A stretch of DNA of 64,000 bases from NCBI GenBank assembly GCA_022793065.1, contig JAAWCE010000015.1, positions 1-64,000 on the forward strand, in the 5' to 3' direction. The stretch is from Lachnospiraceae bacterium (lineage in GTDB: Bacteria > Bacillota > Clostridia > Lachnospirales > Lachnospiraceae). The position numbers were made by a program, and so were the translations under genes. Positions 18,589-26,079 of this stretch are shown here, piece after piece; the first letter of the stretch is position 1; each line of letters starts with the position of its first letter. Below the pieces are notes generated by a model that was not told the origin of the DNA, made no database searches, and was given only the letters and a program-made list of their open reading frames with translations.

Positions 18589-18796
18589 CCTATGTTCTCC
18601 TGTTCCTCCCCTTCCGATTTCCTGTGCTTCATCCGGCCCCCTCATGCGCCCTCCACATTGCCAAAACCCACGAATATCCTCACCTGGTCTACCCCTGCAG
18701 ACAAAAGATTTTGGTCTGCCCACGCAGATTCCATTGCCCCTGTCTACCGCTTCGGCTACGAGAATCACAGTAATCGAAACTTTATCATTACCATTT
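18589..18796 (-). other. Long leader ahead of the first signal peptidase gene
   Basis: About 200 bases lie between a predicted promoter and the lepB start. The sequence is unusually G-rich on the - strand, with GGGG and AGACC/GGTCT segments able to pair (AGACCAAAA with TTTTGTCT). It could be a structured leader or, less likely, code for an N-terminal cytoplasmic extension starting with GTG at 18768. Confidence 0.3.
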
Positions 18797-18825
18797 AATT
18801 TATCATAAAGTCAGTCAAAGTTCAA
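18797..18825 (-). promoter_or_regulatory. Possible lepB promoter
   Basis: On the - strand, TTGAAC, 17 bases, TAAATT. It lies just after the rbgA terminator, so lepB and the genes downstream would have their own transcription start. Confidence 0.4.
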
Positions 18826-18845
18826 CAACTACTTATCAACTTGAA

Positions 18846-18884
18846 TCAAAAACAGCATCCGGTATAGCCTGTATACCGAATGCT
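18846..18884 (-). terminator. Terminator after rbgA
   Basis: On the - strand, AGCATTCGGTATA pairs with TATACCGGATGCT (one mismatch) and is followed by GTTTTTG. It begins at the rbgA stop codon. Confidence 0.75.
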
Positions 18885-19732
18885 TATGCTTCCTTGGGTT
18901 TTTCCAGCGTAATTCTACCCAATCGACCGCTTCTGAAATCATCCGTCAAAATGGCAGCCGCTTTATTCAAATCCAGATTCTCCCCCTTCAAAATACATCC
19001 TCTGCTGCGGGCAATCTCTGACAACATTTCTGCGGAAGATTCTTTCCATGCAATCTGATAGCGTTCCTCCACGGAACCCAGAGAACTCTCTCTCAAACAA
19101 TCCAGCAAATCACAGGCCAACTCTTCCATAATTATAATTTCATCGTTCATGGACCCGATAAACGCCAATAACATACCCACCCTTTGATCCTCGAATTTGG
19201 GCCAAAGTACGCCGGGCGTATCCAAAAGCTCCAAATTCCGGTTCAGCCGTATCCACTGCTTTCCTTTGGTGACGCCGGGCTTATTGCCCGTTTTGGTACA
19301 TGCTCTGCCGGCAAAAGAATTAATAAAAGTGGACTTGCCCACATTTGGAATTCCTGCCACCATGGCCCTTACAGGACGGTTTACAATCCCACGCTTCCTG
19401 TCTCTTTCTAATTTTTGGGCGCAAGCCTGCTGTACCAGACCGTTAATCGCCTTGACTCCCGCCCCGGTTTTGGAATTTATCTCCAGCGCATAAATTCCTT
19501 TTTCCTTAAAATATCCCATCCATTGCTTATTGCATGCCCCATCGGCCAAATCAGACTTGTTCAAAAGGACAATTCTGGATTTTCCCTTGCCCAGCACATC
19601 AATATCAGGATTACGGCTGGCAAGGGGAATTCTTGCATCCACCAGCTCAATGATCAGATCAATGAGTTTTATATTCTCATCCATCATACGTTTTGCTTTT
19701 GTCATATGTCCCGGATACCATTGATAATTCAT
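18884..19732 (-). CDS. rbgA: Ribosome biogenesis GTPase RbgA (YlqF)
   Basis: A 282-residue GTPase needed late in 50S assembly. The motifs appear in circularly permuted order: G4 LLNKSDLAD (about 56-64), then the P-loop GIPNVGKS (127-134), then G3 DTPGVLWPKF (171-180). This order is diagnostic of the YlqF/YawG class. A C-terminal helical domain completes the protein. It starts 1 base after the stop of the second lepB gene, so the two are co-translated. The N-terminus MNYQWYPGHM is typical. Confidence 0.95.
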   Translation of the reverse strand: MNYQWYPGHMTKAKRMMDENIKLIDLIIELVDARIPLASRNPDIDVLGKGKSRIVLLNKSDLADGACNKQWMGYFKEKGIYALEINSKTGAGVKAINGLVQQACAQKLERDRKRGIVNRPVRAMVAGIPNVGKSTFINSFAGRACTKTGNKPGVTKGKQWIRLNRNLELLDTPGVLWPKFEDQRVGMLLAFIGSMNDEIIIMEELACDLLDCLRESSLGSVEERYQIAWKESSAEMLSEIARSRGCILKGENLDLNKAAAILTDDFRSGRLGRITLEKPKEA

Positions 19733-19733
19733 C

Positions 19734-20312
19734 TCATTTCACAAATCCCATGCCCAATTCTTCACAGGGGGCACGAAACCATACCTTTCCTAAAATGTCC
19801 TTCTCCTTTACCGGCCCGATATTGGCCGATCGGCTGTCTTCGCTGTTGCCGGAATTGTCTCCGATACAGAAATATTCTCCATTTCCCAGAACAAATTCAT
19901 TGGCGGCAATGCCTTCTTCCACCAGTTTTTCCGTAACCCAGGGGCTCGCCTCATCATTCACATACAATATTCCGTCGCGAATGACCACTTTATCTCCAAC
20001 CACAGCCACAACCCGTTTGATATAATAATGGGAATTTTCATTTCCATTGGGCAGAAATACAATGACATCCCCTCTTTTGGGCGCCGAAATCAAATAGTGA
20101 AATGTATTGATAAAAACTTTCTGTCCGTTATACAGTGTAGGTTCCATAGATACTCCTACAACGTTGGTCATTGTGCCCAAAAAAATATTCAATACCAACG
20201 CAATAAAAACTGCAATTAACATTCCCAAAATCCACAGAAATACTTCCCGCACATGTCCACGATTTATTTTCTTTTTTCTCTTATAAAAGCTGAGACCTCT
20301 ATTTTTTGTCAT
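19734..20312 (-). CDS. lepB: Type I signal peptidase (second copy)
   Basis: A 192-residue signal peptidase with a basic N-terminus (KRKKKINRG), one membrane helix (about 24-46), catalytic S55 in GVSMEPTL, K99 in YYIKRVVAV, and a GDNSGNSEDSR box. It differs clearly from the copy at 18043 (different flanks of both catalytic residues), so it is not a recent duplicate. The true start is the ATG at 20312 with a GAGGTGG site; an upstream TTG overlaps that site. Confidence 0.93.
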   Translation of the reverse strand: MTKNRGLSFYKRKKKINRGHVREVFLWILGMLIAVFIALVLNIFLGTMTNVVGVSMEPTLYNGQKVFINTFHYLISAPKRGDVIVFLPNGNENSHYYIKRVVAVVGDKVVIRDGILYVNDEASPWVTEKLVEEGIAANEFVLGNGEYFCIGDNSGNSEDSRSANIGPVKEKDILGKVWFRAPCEELGMGFVK

Positions 20313-20418
20313 ATGAAAATACCACCTCAACTTTCCAGATAGAATCCAGCGGGAAAAATCTTTCCCCTGCCTGCCGCGCGCATTGCATCCACTACTGATT
20401 TCCTTGTGCGCCCGTGTG

Positions 20419-20457
20419 CAAAAACAAAAAGGACAACTACATATGTAATTGCCCCTT
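20419..20457 (-). terminator. Terminator after rplS
   Basis: On the - strand, AAGGGGCAATTAC and GTAGTTGTCCTT pair around an ATAT loop (with G-U pairs), followed by TTTGTTTTT. It separates the ribosomal gene from the signal peptidase/rbgA genes. Confidence 0.8.
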
Positions 20458-20482
20458 CCTTAACGGCCCTTGTCCACAGCCA

Positions 20483-20827
20483 TTATTTCGCTTCCTTCAC
20501 CTTAGCCCTCTTACCAACGCGACCTCTCAAGTAATTCAGTTTTGCACGCCTTACCTTACCTCTTCTGATCACTTCAATCTTCTGCACATTAGGGGAATGT
20601 AACGGCCAGGTCTTCTCAACGCCAATCCCATTGGACGTCTTCCTTACGGTAAAGGTTTCACGATTGCTGCCGCCCTGTCTTTTCAGAACCACACCTTCAA
20701 ACACCTGAATTCTCTCGTGATTTCCTTCCTTAATCTTGCCATAGACCTTCACAGTATCGCCAACGTTGAAATCGTCAACACTAGCCTTTAACTGCTCTTT
20801 TTCAATTTCTCTGATAATATCACTCAT
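20483..20827 (-). CDS. rplS: 50S ribosomal protein L19
   Basis: A 114-residue ribosomal protein located at the 30S-50S interface. The sequence has the family core [26 protein letters not shown] and [16 protein letters not shown]. Length is normal. It follows trmD as in many bacteria, with a 110-base gap that holds its own promoter and a structured leader. Confidence 0.97.
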   Translation of the reverse strand: MSDIIREIEKEQLKASVDDFNVGDTVKVYGKIKEGNHERIQVFEGVVLKRQGGSNRETFTVRKTSNGIGVEKTWPLHSPNVQKIEVIRRGKVRRAKLNYLRGRVGKRAKVKEAK

Positions 20828-20920
20828 TATGAGCCTCCTTTATAAAATGGATGTTCTTAACACATAAGGGAATCCATACTGACTCCTTCTGTAACAGAGG
20901 ACCATCTTTTTTTCATAACA
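20828..20920 (-). promoter_or_regulatory. Candidate L19 leader
   Basis: About 95 transcribed bases precede rplS. They can form a CTC-TGTTACAGAAG-GAG hairpin and an ATGGAT/ATCCAT stem just before the AAGGAGG site. Firmicutes often carry an autoregulatory L19 leader at this place; whether this one fits that model needs a covariance search. Confidence 0.4.
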
Positions 20921-20925
20921 TTTGA

Positions 20926-20954
20926 ATTCTATCATATTCATATTTCATTTGCAA
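20926..20954 (-). promoter_or_regulatory. rplS promoter
   Basis: On the - strand, TTGCAA (20949-20954), a 17-base spacer and TAGAAT (20926-20931). The -35 lies within the last codons of trmD, so rplS can be expressed apart from the upstream genes. Confidence 0.55.
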
Positions 20955-22434
20955 GTATTTTTTGAAGTTTTATATAGATATCAACTTTTTTTGACGCCGT
21001 GTAAAATCCCAGCCCCTCCAACAGCTTTTCAGCCGCCGTATTTTCCGCCGGCACATAACCATAAGGCGTCCATCCTTTTTCCAGAATACGGTTTACCACA
21101 TAAGCTACCAGCGACATAGCAATACCCTGTCTGCGATAGGGCGTATCCACATAAAGCAGTCCCATACCGCCCCCTTTATGTATGCCCGCCACACCCGCCA
21201 GCTTACCCTCAGCAAAAACACCATACAAAGCCCCTTTTTCCATTCTGTCCCATATATAATTCCCGGCGCTTTCTCCATGGACATTACTCTGTTTCTCCCA
21301 ATGAATACCACAAGAAAATTCCGCCCCAAAACACTCCAATAAAGGCAGATCCGCCGGAGATAACAGACGAATTTCTTTATACTTCAAAGGTAAAGATACT
21401 TTCTGTGTGTAAAGCATTATACTGCATGTGAGATATCTTTGATATTGCTTTTGTTCTGCCAACGTTTGAGAAGATATGATATATTCCGTGCTTTCCGGCA
21501 AAAAATGCCCCAGGTCTTCTTCTGATACTATATCCCTGGCGCTGACCATACAAATTTTGTTCCTGCGGTCATACAAAAGCACCTCTATATTCTCCGACTG
21601 TTCTCTCTTCTTTATATCCTTTTCTGACTTCAATGATTTTATATAAACTGCTTGACTTACATACAATATTTCCGCGTATCCCCTGGAAAGACTTTCCATC
21701 ATATGAATATGGTTGCGTTTCTCTCTGGATAGCTGTCTGACCAATGCCTCTTTTGCCTGGTACCGGGCATATAAATCCGGTCTTCTTTCCTCTGTTCGTC
21801 GCAGAGACTGTTCCAATCGCCAGGCGGCTACTTTGCGATGATTGCCGGACAGCAATACTTCCGGCACTTTCTTCCCATGCCAACATTCCGGGCGGGAATA
21901 ATGAGGGTATTCTAATAAATCATTGTGAAAACTTTCTTCTTCCGACGAGATATCATTTCCAAGCACACCTGGAATTAACCTGGATATAGCGTCAACCATT
22001 ACCATCGCCGGCAATTCTCCCCCGGTAAGTACATAATCACCAATAGAGATATAATCTGTGACAATCTCTTCTAACACCCTCTCGTCAATTCCCTCATAAT
22101 GTCCACATAAAAGCACCAACTCTTCTTCCCCGGCCAGTTCTTCTGCTTTCATCTGCGTAAAAGGCTCTCCCTGGGGCGTCACGTAAATTGTCCTGACCGG
22201 TCGTCCTCCTGTGACAACTCTATGGGCATCATAAACAGGCTGGGCCTGCATTAACATGCCGGCTCCGCCTCCATAAGGATAATCATCCACTTTTCTGTGC
22301 TTTTCCCGGCTATACTCCCTGATATCCACAGCATTTATGGAAATGATATTGTTTTCCGCAGCTTTCCCAAGAATACTCAGGTTCAATCCCCCCAAAATCA
22401 TTTCCGGAAATAATGTCAATATATGAAACTTCAA
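20938..22434 (-). CDS. trmD: tRNA (guanine-N1)-methyltransferase fused to an acetyltransferase-like domain
   Basis: A 498-residue protein, about twice the usual TrmD length. Residues 1-232 are TrmD, which makes m1G37 in tRNA to prevent frameshifting: DDYPYGGGAGMLM, LLCGHYEGIDERV and IGDYVLTGGELPAM form the SAM-binding knot. A linker of about 110 residues follows. Residues from about 345 to 495 resemble a GNAT acetyltransferase, with the acetyl-CoA loop motif YRRQGIAMS (433-441) and an ENTAAEKLLEGLGF end. The start is probably a TTG at 22434 (GGAG 7 bases ahead), giving the canonical MKFHILTLFPEM. The acetyltransferase substrate is unknown. Confidence 0.9.
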   Translation of the reverse strand: MKFHILTLFPEMILGGLNLSILGKAAENNIISINAVDIREYSREKHRKVDDYPYGGGAGMLMQAQPVYDAHRVVTGGRPVRTIYVTPQGEPFTQMKAEELAGEEELVLLCGHYEGIDERVLEEIVTDYISIGDYVLTGGELPAMVMVDAISRLIPGVLGNDISSEEESFHNDLLEYPHYSRPECWHGKKVPEVLLSGNHRKVAAWRLEQSLRRTEERRPDLYARYQAKEALVRQLSREKRNHIHMMESLSRGYAEILYVSQAVYIKSLKSEKDIKKREQSENIEVLLYDRRNKICMVSARDIVSEEDLGHFLPESTEYIISSQTLAEQKQYQRYLTCSIMLYTQKVSLPLKYKEIRLLSPADLPLLECFGAEFSCGIHWEKQSNVHGESAGNYIWDRMEKGALYGVFAEGKLAGVAGIHKGGGMGLLYVDTPYRRQGIAMSLVAYVVNRILEKGWTPYGYVPAENTAAEKLLEGLGFYTASKKVDIYIKLQKILANEI

Positions 22435-22477
22435 GACTTCTCCGTATCCTTTCTTTATCAAAATAGCACAGGTACTT

Positions 22478-23005
22478 TTACAGTAATCCGTCCAATATAT
22501 GCACTCTCATAAATCCGGCAGCAATATCTACTTCAAGGACACATTGTTTGATGGCGGGCAAAAGCAACTCCCTCCCATCCTTAAGTGCAATCACATACAC
22601 ATCATTTGCCCCTGTCTCCATTACATCCTTCAAGGTACCGATTTCTGTTCCATCCTCGTCCTGTACCATGAGCCCTGTCAAATCAGCAATAAAATATTCG
22701 TCTTTCCGCAGACGCACGGCATTGCTTCGAGGTACCAGCAAAGAATATTTGCGGTATTTTTCTACATCCTCTATCCGATCCATTCCTTTGAACTTTAAAA
22801 TAACAAACTGTTTGAAAAATTTAACTCCTTCTATCTCTAAGGTAACCCTTTCACCCGTTCCACCCTGTCCTTCTTCCGGCGCAGCCAATATGACTTCCTT
22901 CAGACGTTTATACCGTCTGGCATCATCCGTTGTAGGATATACTTTTGTTTCCCCCCGCAAACCATGGGGCGCCGTAATAATCCCAATCTGAAAATAATCC
23001 TCCAT
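22478..23005 (-). CDS. rimM: 16S rRNA processing protein RimM
   Basis: A 175-residue 30S assembly factor that binds S19 and helps maturation of the 16S rRNA head. Landmarks are GIITAPHGLRGETKVYP at the N-terminus and the PRC-barrel part with LTGLMVQDEDG, TGANDVYVI and LLLPAIKQCVLEVD. The ATG at 23005 has AAGGAG 6 bases upstream. It lies between khpA and trmD, the standard order. Confidence 0.95.
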   Translation of the reverse strand: MEDYFQIGIITAPHGLRGETKVYPTTDDARRYKRLKEVILAAPEEGQGGTGERVTLEIEGVKFFKQFVILKFKGMDRIEDVEKYRKYSLLVPRSNAVRLRKDEYFIADLTGLMVQDEDGTEIGTLKDVMETGANDVYVIALKDGRELLLPAIKQCVLEVDIAAGFMRVHILDGLL

Positions 23006-23123
23006 GCCTTCTCCTTTTCCCATATTGCCAAAATCATACAGGTACTCTATAACTTCCTGCAAAACGGCTGTAGTTCCTGCTGCATCAGCAGCCAACTTCC
23101 TTATGCGTCCGTGAACACAAATT

Positions 23124-23157
23124 ACGGGGAGGGACTTAACAATCCGTCCCTCCCCGT
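23124..23157. other. Perfect 12-bp hairpin between khpA and rimM
   Basis: ACGGGGAGGGAC pairs perfectly with GTCCCTCCCCGT around a 10-base loop. Both flanks lack a long T-run (AATTTG on the - strand side). It could be a partial terminator, an RNA-stability element or a processing site that sets the ratio of S16/KhpA to RimM/TrmD. Confidence 0.7.
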
Positions 23158-23179
23158 CTATGGCTTTTAGGAAATACCG

Positions 23180-23407
23180 TTACACAATTTCCAAATCCAC
23201 ATTTATTTTATCTTTCGTCGATGCTGCCTTTACAACAGAACGTATTGATTTCGCAATCTTGCCCTGTTTGCCGATAACTTTTCCCATATCGGATGCAGCT
23301 ACATGAAGTTCCAGGACCGTATTTTTTCCTTCTGTTTTCTCAGTCACAACAACCTCATCAGGATTGTCCACAAGTGCTTTTGCAATCACTTCCACTAATT
23401 CCTTCAT
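23180..23407 (-). CDS. khpA: KH-domain RNA-binding protein KhpA (YlqC)
   Basis: A 75-residue single KH domain. The RNA-binding GxxG loop appears in GKVIGKQGKIAKSIR (about 43-57). KhpA proteins bind RNA, often with KhpB, and affect cell division and elongation in Firmicutes. It lies between rpsP and rimM with a 22-base gap to rpsP, as in most Gram-positive bacteria. Confidence 0.93.
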   Translation of the reverse strand: MKELVEVIAKALVDNPDEVVVTEKTEGKNTVLELHVAASDMGKVIGKQGKIAKSIRSVVKAASTKDKINVDLEIV

Positions 23408-23429
23408 AAGCTACCTCCAAGAATCCGAT

Positions 23430-23675
23430 TTATTTTTCAATTCCGGCTGCCTTGAAGAGTTTACTTACCACCTCCGTAGGCTGTGCGCCTGTGGACAGCC
23501 ACTTCTTAGCCAGCTCTTCATTGATTTTGAAAGTACTGGGATCGGTGCTGGGGTCATAAGTACCAATTTCTTCAATAAATCTGCCGTCTCTCGGAGAACG
23601 GGAATCAGCTACAATGATTCTATAAAAAGGAGCCTTTTTCTGTCCCATTCTTCTCAGTCTGATTTTTACTGCCAT
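23430..23675 (-). CDS. rpsP: 30S ribosomal protein S16
   Basis: An 81-residue ribosomal protein. It begins [20 protein letters not shown] and contains [21 protein letters not shown], the family signature. Length is normal. An AGAGG site precedes the ATG. It has its own predicted promoter overlapping the end of ffh. Confidence 0.98.
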   Translation of the reverse strand: MAVKIRLRRMGQKKAPFYRIIVADSRSPRDGRFIEEIGTYDPSTDPSTFKINEELAKKWLSTGAQPTEVVSKLFKAAGIEK

Positions 23676-23839
23676 CTTCTTACCTCTTTCCGCCGCTTTC
23701 CGGCCTTATGCTTCGTTTTTACATTCTATAGGAAAAGGATTGAATCCTTACCTGCCTTTTCATAATATCTGTCCTCAAATATGACCCCATCCAGGTACGC
23801 CATTCTTTGAAACAGAAACCTTTCACCATGGTTCAAAAC

Positions 23840-23868
23840 ACTATAAGACAATTTTAACTTAATATCAA
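23840..23868 (-). promoter_or_regulatory. Promoter for rpsP-khpA-rimM-trmD
   Basis: On the - strand, TTGATA (23863-23868), exactly 17 bases, TATAGT (23840-23845), overlapping the ffh stop codon. The 160-base leader to rpsP has a small GGATT/AATCC hairpin but nothing I recognise as a known riboregulator. Confidence 0.55.
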
Positions 23869-25229
23869 AAAGGGAATTTACCTCCCCGGCCCGGAAATCC
23901 GCCAAACATGCCCCGGCCTTTTTTTCCGCCCCCAAATTGCTTCATCATTTTTTGACTTTGTTCAAACTGCTTGATAAAACGATTTACCACCGCAATATCC
24001 ACACCCGCGCCTTTGGCAATACGGTGTTTTCTTCTGGGATTCAAAAGTTTAGGATTGCGCCGTTCTTCCTTTGTCATGGAGAGAACGATTGCCTCTGTCT
24101 GCTTTAACTGTTTTTCATCAATCATGGACTCCAAATCGGAACTTTTAATACCCATTCCGGGCAGCATACCAAGAATACTTGTCAATCCGCCCATATTCCG
24201 CATTTGTTTCATACTCTCTAAATAATCTTCAAAGTCAAACTTTCCCTTTTTCATCCGGCCCGCCATTTCGCGGCCCTTGTCTTCATCAATATCAATGCTT
24301 TCCTGGGCTTTTTCAATCAAAGACAGCACATCACCCATACCCAAAATGCGGTTTGCCATCCGGTCGGGATGAAACTGCTCCATGTCGGAAAGTTTTTCCC
24401 CCATACCCACATACAAAATTGGTCTGCCTGTGACAGCCTTGATCGAAAGCGCCGCACCGCCTCTGGTATCTCCGTCCATCTTCGTAAGGACAACGCCGTC
24501 TATCCCCACCTTTTCATCAAATTCCTTCGCCACATTTACAGCGTCCTGGCCTGTCATGGCATCCACTACAAGCAAGGTCTGGTGCACAGCAATGCTTCTC
24601 TTAATTTCCTGCAGTTCCGCCATCATATCTTCGTCCACATGAAGACGTCCGGCCGTATCCAATATTACTACATTATGTCCGTTTTTCTCTGCATATTTCA
24701 ACGCTTCACCGGCAATTTCAACAGGTGTATGCTCCGTTCCCATGGAAAATACGTCCACTTCCTGCTTCTTGCCGTTAATCTGAAGCTGCTCAATGGCTGC
24801 CGGCCTGTAGATATCACAAGCAACCAAAAGGGATTTCTTCCCTTTTTGCTTCAATTTCCCGGCAATCTTTGCCGTGGCCGTGGTTTTACCGGCACCCTGA
24901 AGCCCGGCCATCATAATCACAGTAATCGCTTTGCCCGGCTGCATGGCAATTTCGGTAGTCTCGCTTCCCATAAGTGCAATCATTTCTTCATTGACTATCT
25001 TAATTACCATCTGCCCCGGATTCAGTCCGTTCATCACGTTCTGTCCGATTGCCCGTTCTTCCACTGCCTTGACGAATTGTTTGACCACTTTAAAATTGAC
25101 ATCCGCCTCCAGAAGCGCCATTTTCACTTCCTTCAAGGCCGCCTTTACATCATCCTCAGTCAAACGTCCCTTACTTCTCAGATTCTTAAATACATTCTGC
25201 AGTTTATCGGTTAAACTCTCAAATGCCAC
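23865..25229 (-). CDS. ffh: Signal recognition particle protein Ffh
   Basis: A 454-residue SRP GTPase that binds signal peptides and 4.5S RNA and docks with FtsY at the membrane. N-domain helices come first; the G domain has GLQGAGKTTATAK, DIYRPAAIEQL, DTAGRLH and TKMDGDTRGG. The methionine-rich M domain follows, with the RNA-binding region SMTKEERRNPKLL. A glycine-rich tail (GGGKKGRGMFGGFPGRGG) ends it. The start is a GTG at 25229 with AAGGAG 6 bases ahead, giving MAFESLTDKL. The receptor gene ftsY is at 30 kb. Confidence 0.96.
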   Translation of the reverse strand: MAFESLTDKLQNVFKNLRSKGRLTEDDVKAALKEVKMALLEADVNFKVVKQFVKAVEERAIGQNVMNGLNPGQMVIKIVNEEMIALMGSETTEIAMQPGKAITVIMMAGLQGAGKTTATAKIAGKLKQKGKKSLLVACDIYRPAAIEQLQINGKKQEVDVFSMGTEHTPVEIAGEALKYAEKNGHNVVILDTAGRLHVDEDMMAELQEIKRSIAVHQTLLVVDAMTGQDAVNVAKEFDEKVGIDGVVLTKMDGDTRGGAALSIKAVTGRPILYVGMGEKLSDMEQFHPDRMANRILGMGDVLSLIEKAQESIDIDEDKGREMAGRMKKGKFDFEDYLESMKQMRNMGGLTSILGMLPGMGIKSSDLESMIDEKQLKQTEAIVLSMTKEERRNPKLLNPRRKHRIAKGAGVDIAVVNRFIKQFEQSQKMMKQFGGGKKGRGMFGGFPGRGGKFPF

Positions 25230-25353
25230 CTGCCACTCCTTATCATGCACCGGAAATTACAATAATGTGCGAAACATGCGCCATCCCTTATTCCGTGCAA
25301 TTTTCTTTATTCCCTGCCCACGATGAAACATGATACTTTCATTATTTTACTAT

Positions 25354-25710
25354 CTATAATTCTTCAAAAAGCGCTTCTGCCAGCTCATTTATGCTTCTCA
25401 AACGCATTTTTATTTTCTCTAACTCATCTGACGCTTCTGTCACAGACGACAGCCGCTTTATCTCTTCCACAGTCTTCTTTGCGATTGCAAAGCGCTCCAC
25501 CAGATGAAGTTTACTCTCATACTCCTGCAGAATCCTGTCGCAGCGCTTCAGCAAATCATGTACACCCTGCCTGCTGATCCCCCTCTCGGAAGCAATCTCC
25601 CCTAAGGATAAATCATGATATACTGCATCTTCATATATGCTGCGCTGATGTTCCGTCAACAGCTCTCCATAAAAATCAAATAGCATTGTCTGTTCATATA
25701 TCTTATCCAT
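25354..25710 (-). CDS. ylxM: UPF0122 helix-turn-helix protein YlxM
   Basis: A 118-residue protein with a sigma-70 region-4-like helix-turn-helix ([28 protein letters not shown]). YlxM is almost always encoded ahead of ffh and in streptococci associates with and modulates the SRP. A long helical C-terminus follows. The ATG at 25710 is only about a dozen bases after the predicted transcription start, and a perfect inverted repeat overlaps its promoter. The in-frame extension upstream crosses that promoter and is not likely to be translated. Confidence 0.9.
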   Translation of the reverse strand: MDKIYEQTMLFDFYGELLTEHQRSIYEDAVYHDLSLGEIASERGISRQGVHDLLKRCDRILQEYESKLHLVERFAIAKKTVEEIKRLSSVTEASDELEKIKMRLRSINELAEALFEEL

Positions 25711-25720
25711 CTCTTTACCA

Positions 25721-25753
25721 ACCTTATGTATCTTACTATAAGATACATAAGGT
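25721..25753 (-). promoter_or_regulatory. 15-bp perfect inverted repeat, likely operator of ylxM-ffh
   Basis: ACCTTATGTATCTTA and TAAGATACATAAGGT are exact inverted copies around a 3-base centre. The repeat covers the -10, the whole spacer and one base of the -35 of the ylxM promoter. Such a placement suits a dimeric repressor. As RNA the left part would be untranscribed, so a transcript hairpin is less likely. Confidence 0.7.
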
Positions 25754-25758
25754 GTCAA
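25730..25758 (-). promoter_or_regulatory. ylxM-ffh promoter
   Basis: On the - strand, a consensus TTGACA (25753-25758), a 17-base spacer and TAAGAT (25730-25735). The start of transcription is expected near 25722, leaving a very short leader. Confidence 0.6.
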
Positions 25759-25825
25759 GTATTTTTTCTTTACGAACTTTTGTTTGTGCTGCTTTGCCTT
25801 GTGTACCTGTAAATAAAATAGCAAA

Positions 25826-25966
25826 TCACTTTAACAAATTCTCAAAAATCCCTTTTTCCACTGTAAATTCCTGTGCTCCCATGTACCCTGGTGCCACTTC
25901 GTATTCGTCGAAAGCGATGACAAGATTTCCGCGAAGTCTCCGCTCCCTGTTGCTATTCGTGACCAT
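25826..25966 (-). pseudogene. Relic of an RsiV-type (DUF3298) anti-sigma protein
   Basis: A 46-codon reading frame with a strong GGAGG site 7 bases before its ATG. Residues about 14-37 (NLVIAFDEYEVAP, then GYMGAQEF) match the C-terminal end of DUF3298/RsiV proteins, lysozyme-sensing anti-sigma factors of ECF sigma factors. The rest of that protein (membrane helix, N-terminal sigma-binding part) is missing, and the frame ends soon after. It is best read as a decayed end that kept, or gained, a start. No sigma factor gene is near it. Confidence 0.55.
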
Positions 25967-26007
25967 AATAATACCTCCGGAATTTTTCTTCCTGGAGGTA
26001 TTATTAT
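25965..26007. repeat. Long hairpin enclosing the ribosome binding site of the RsiV relic
   Basis: ATAATAATACCTCC and GGAGGTATTATTAT form a perfect 14-bp stem; the loop can extend it with GGAA/TTCC. On the - strand the GGAGG site and start codon of the 46-codon frame lie in the second arm, paired to CCTCC in the first arm. Confidence 0.75.
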
Positions 26008-26079
26008 CCGAAAAATATTCTTTTTATTGGCCCTATACAAAATTCACCTGCCAACCTGTATATACCAGCAAATTGATTT
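26008..26079. other. Intergenic, nothing recognised
   Basis: Short AT-rich gap between the ATPase gene and the hairpin at 25965-26007. No T-run terminator is evident for the ATPase gene unless the adjacent hairpin serves that purpose. Confidence 0.4.

Noticed and set aside
18043..18768. Signal peptidase with a 60-residue N-terminal extension
   Set aside because: The extension starts at a GTG without a ribosome binding site and adds sequence atypical for the family.
18589..18788. Possible SRP RNA or other ncRNA in the G-rich lepB leader
   Set aside because: It lacks the conserved SRP RNA tetraloop and asymmetric-loop signature and shows no long-range stem with a terminator.
23726..23935. A 69-codon frame between ffh and rpsP
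   Set aside because: It overlaps the end of ffh and the rpsP promoter and has no homology or ribosome binding site.
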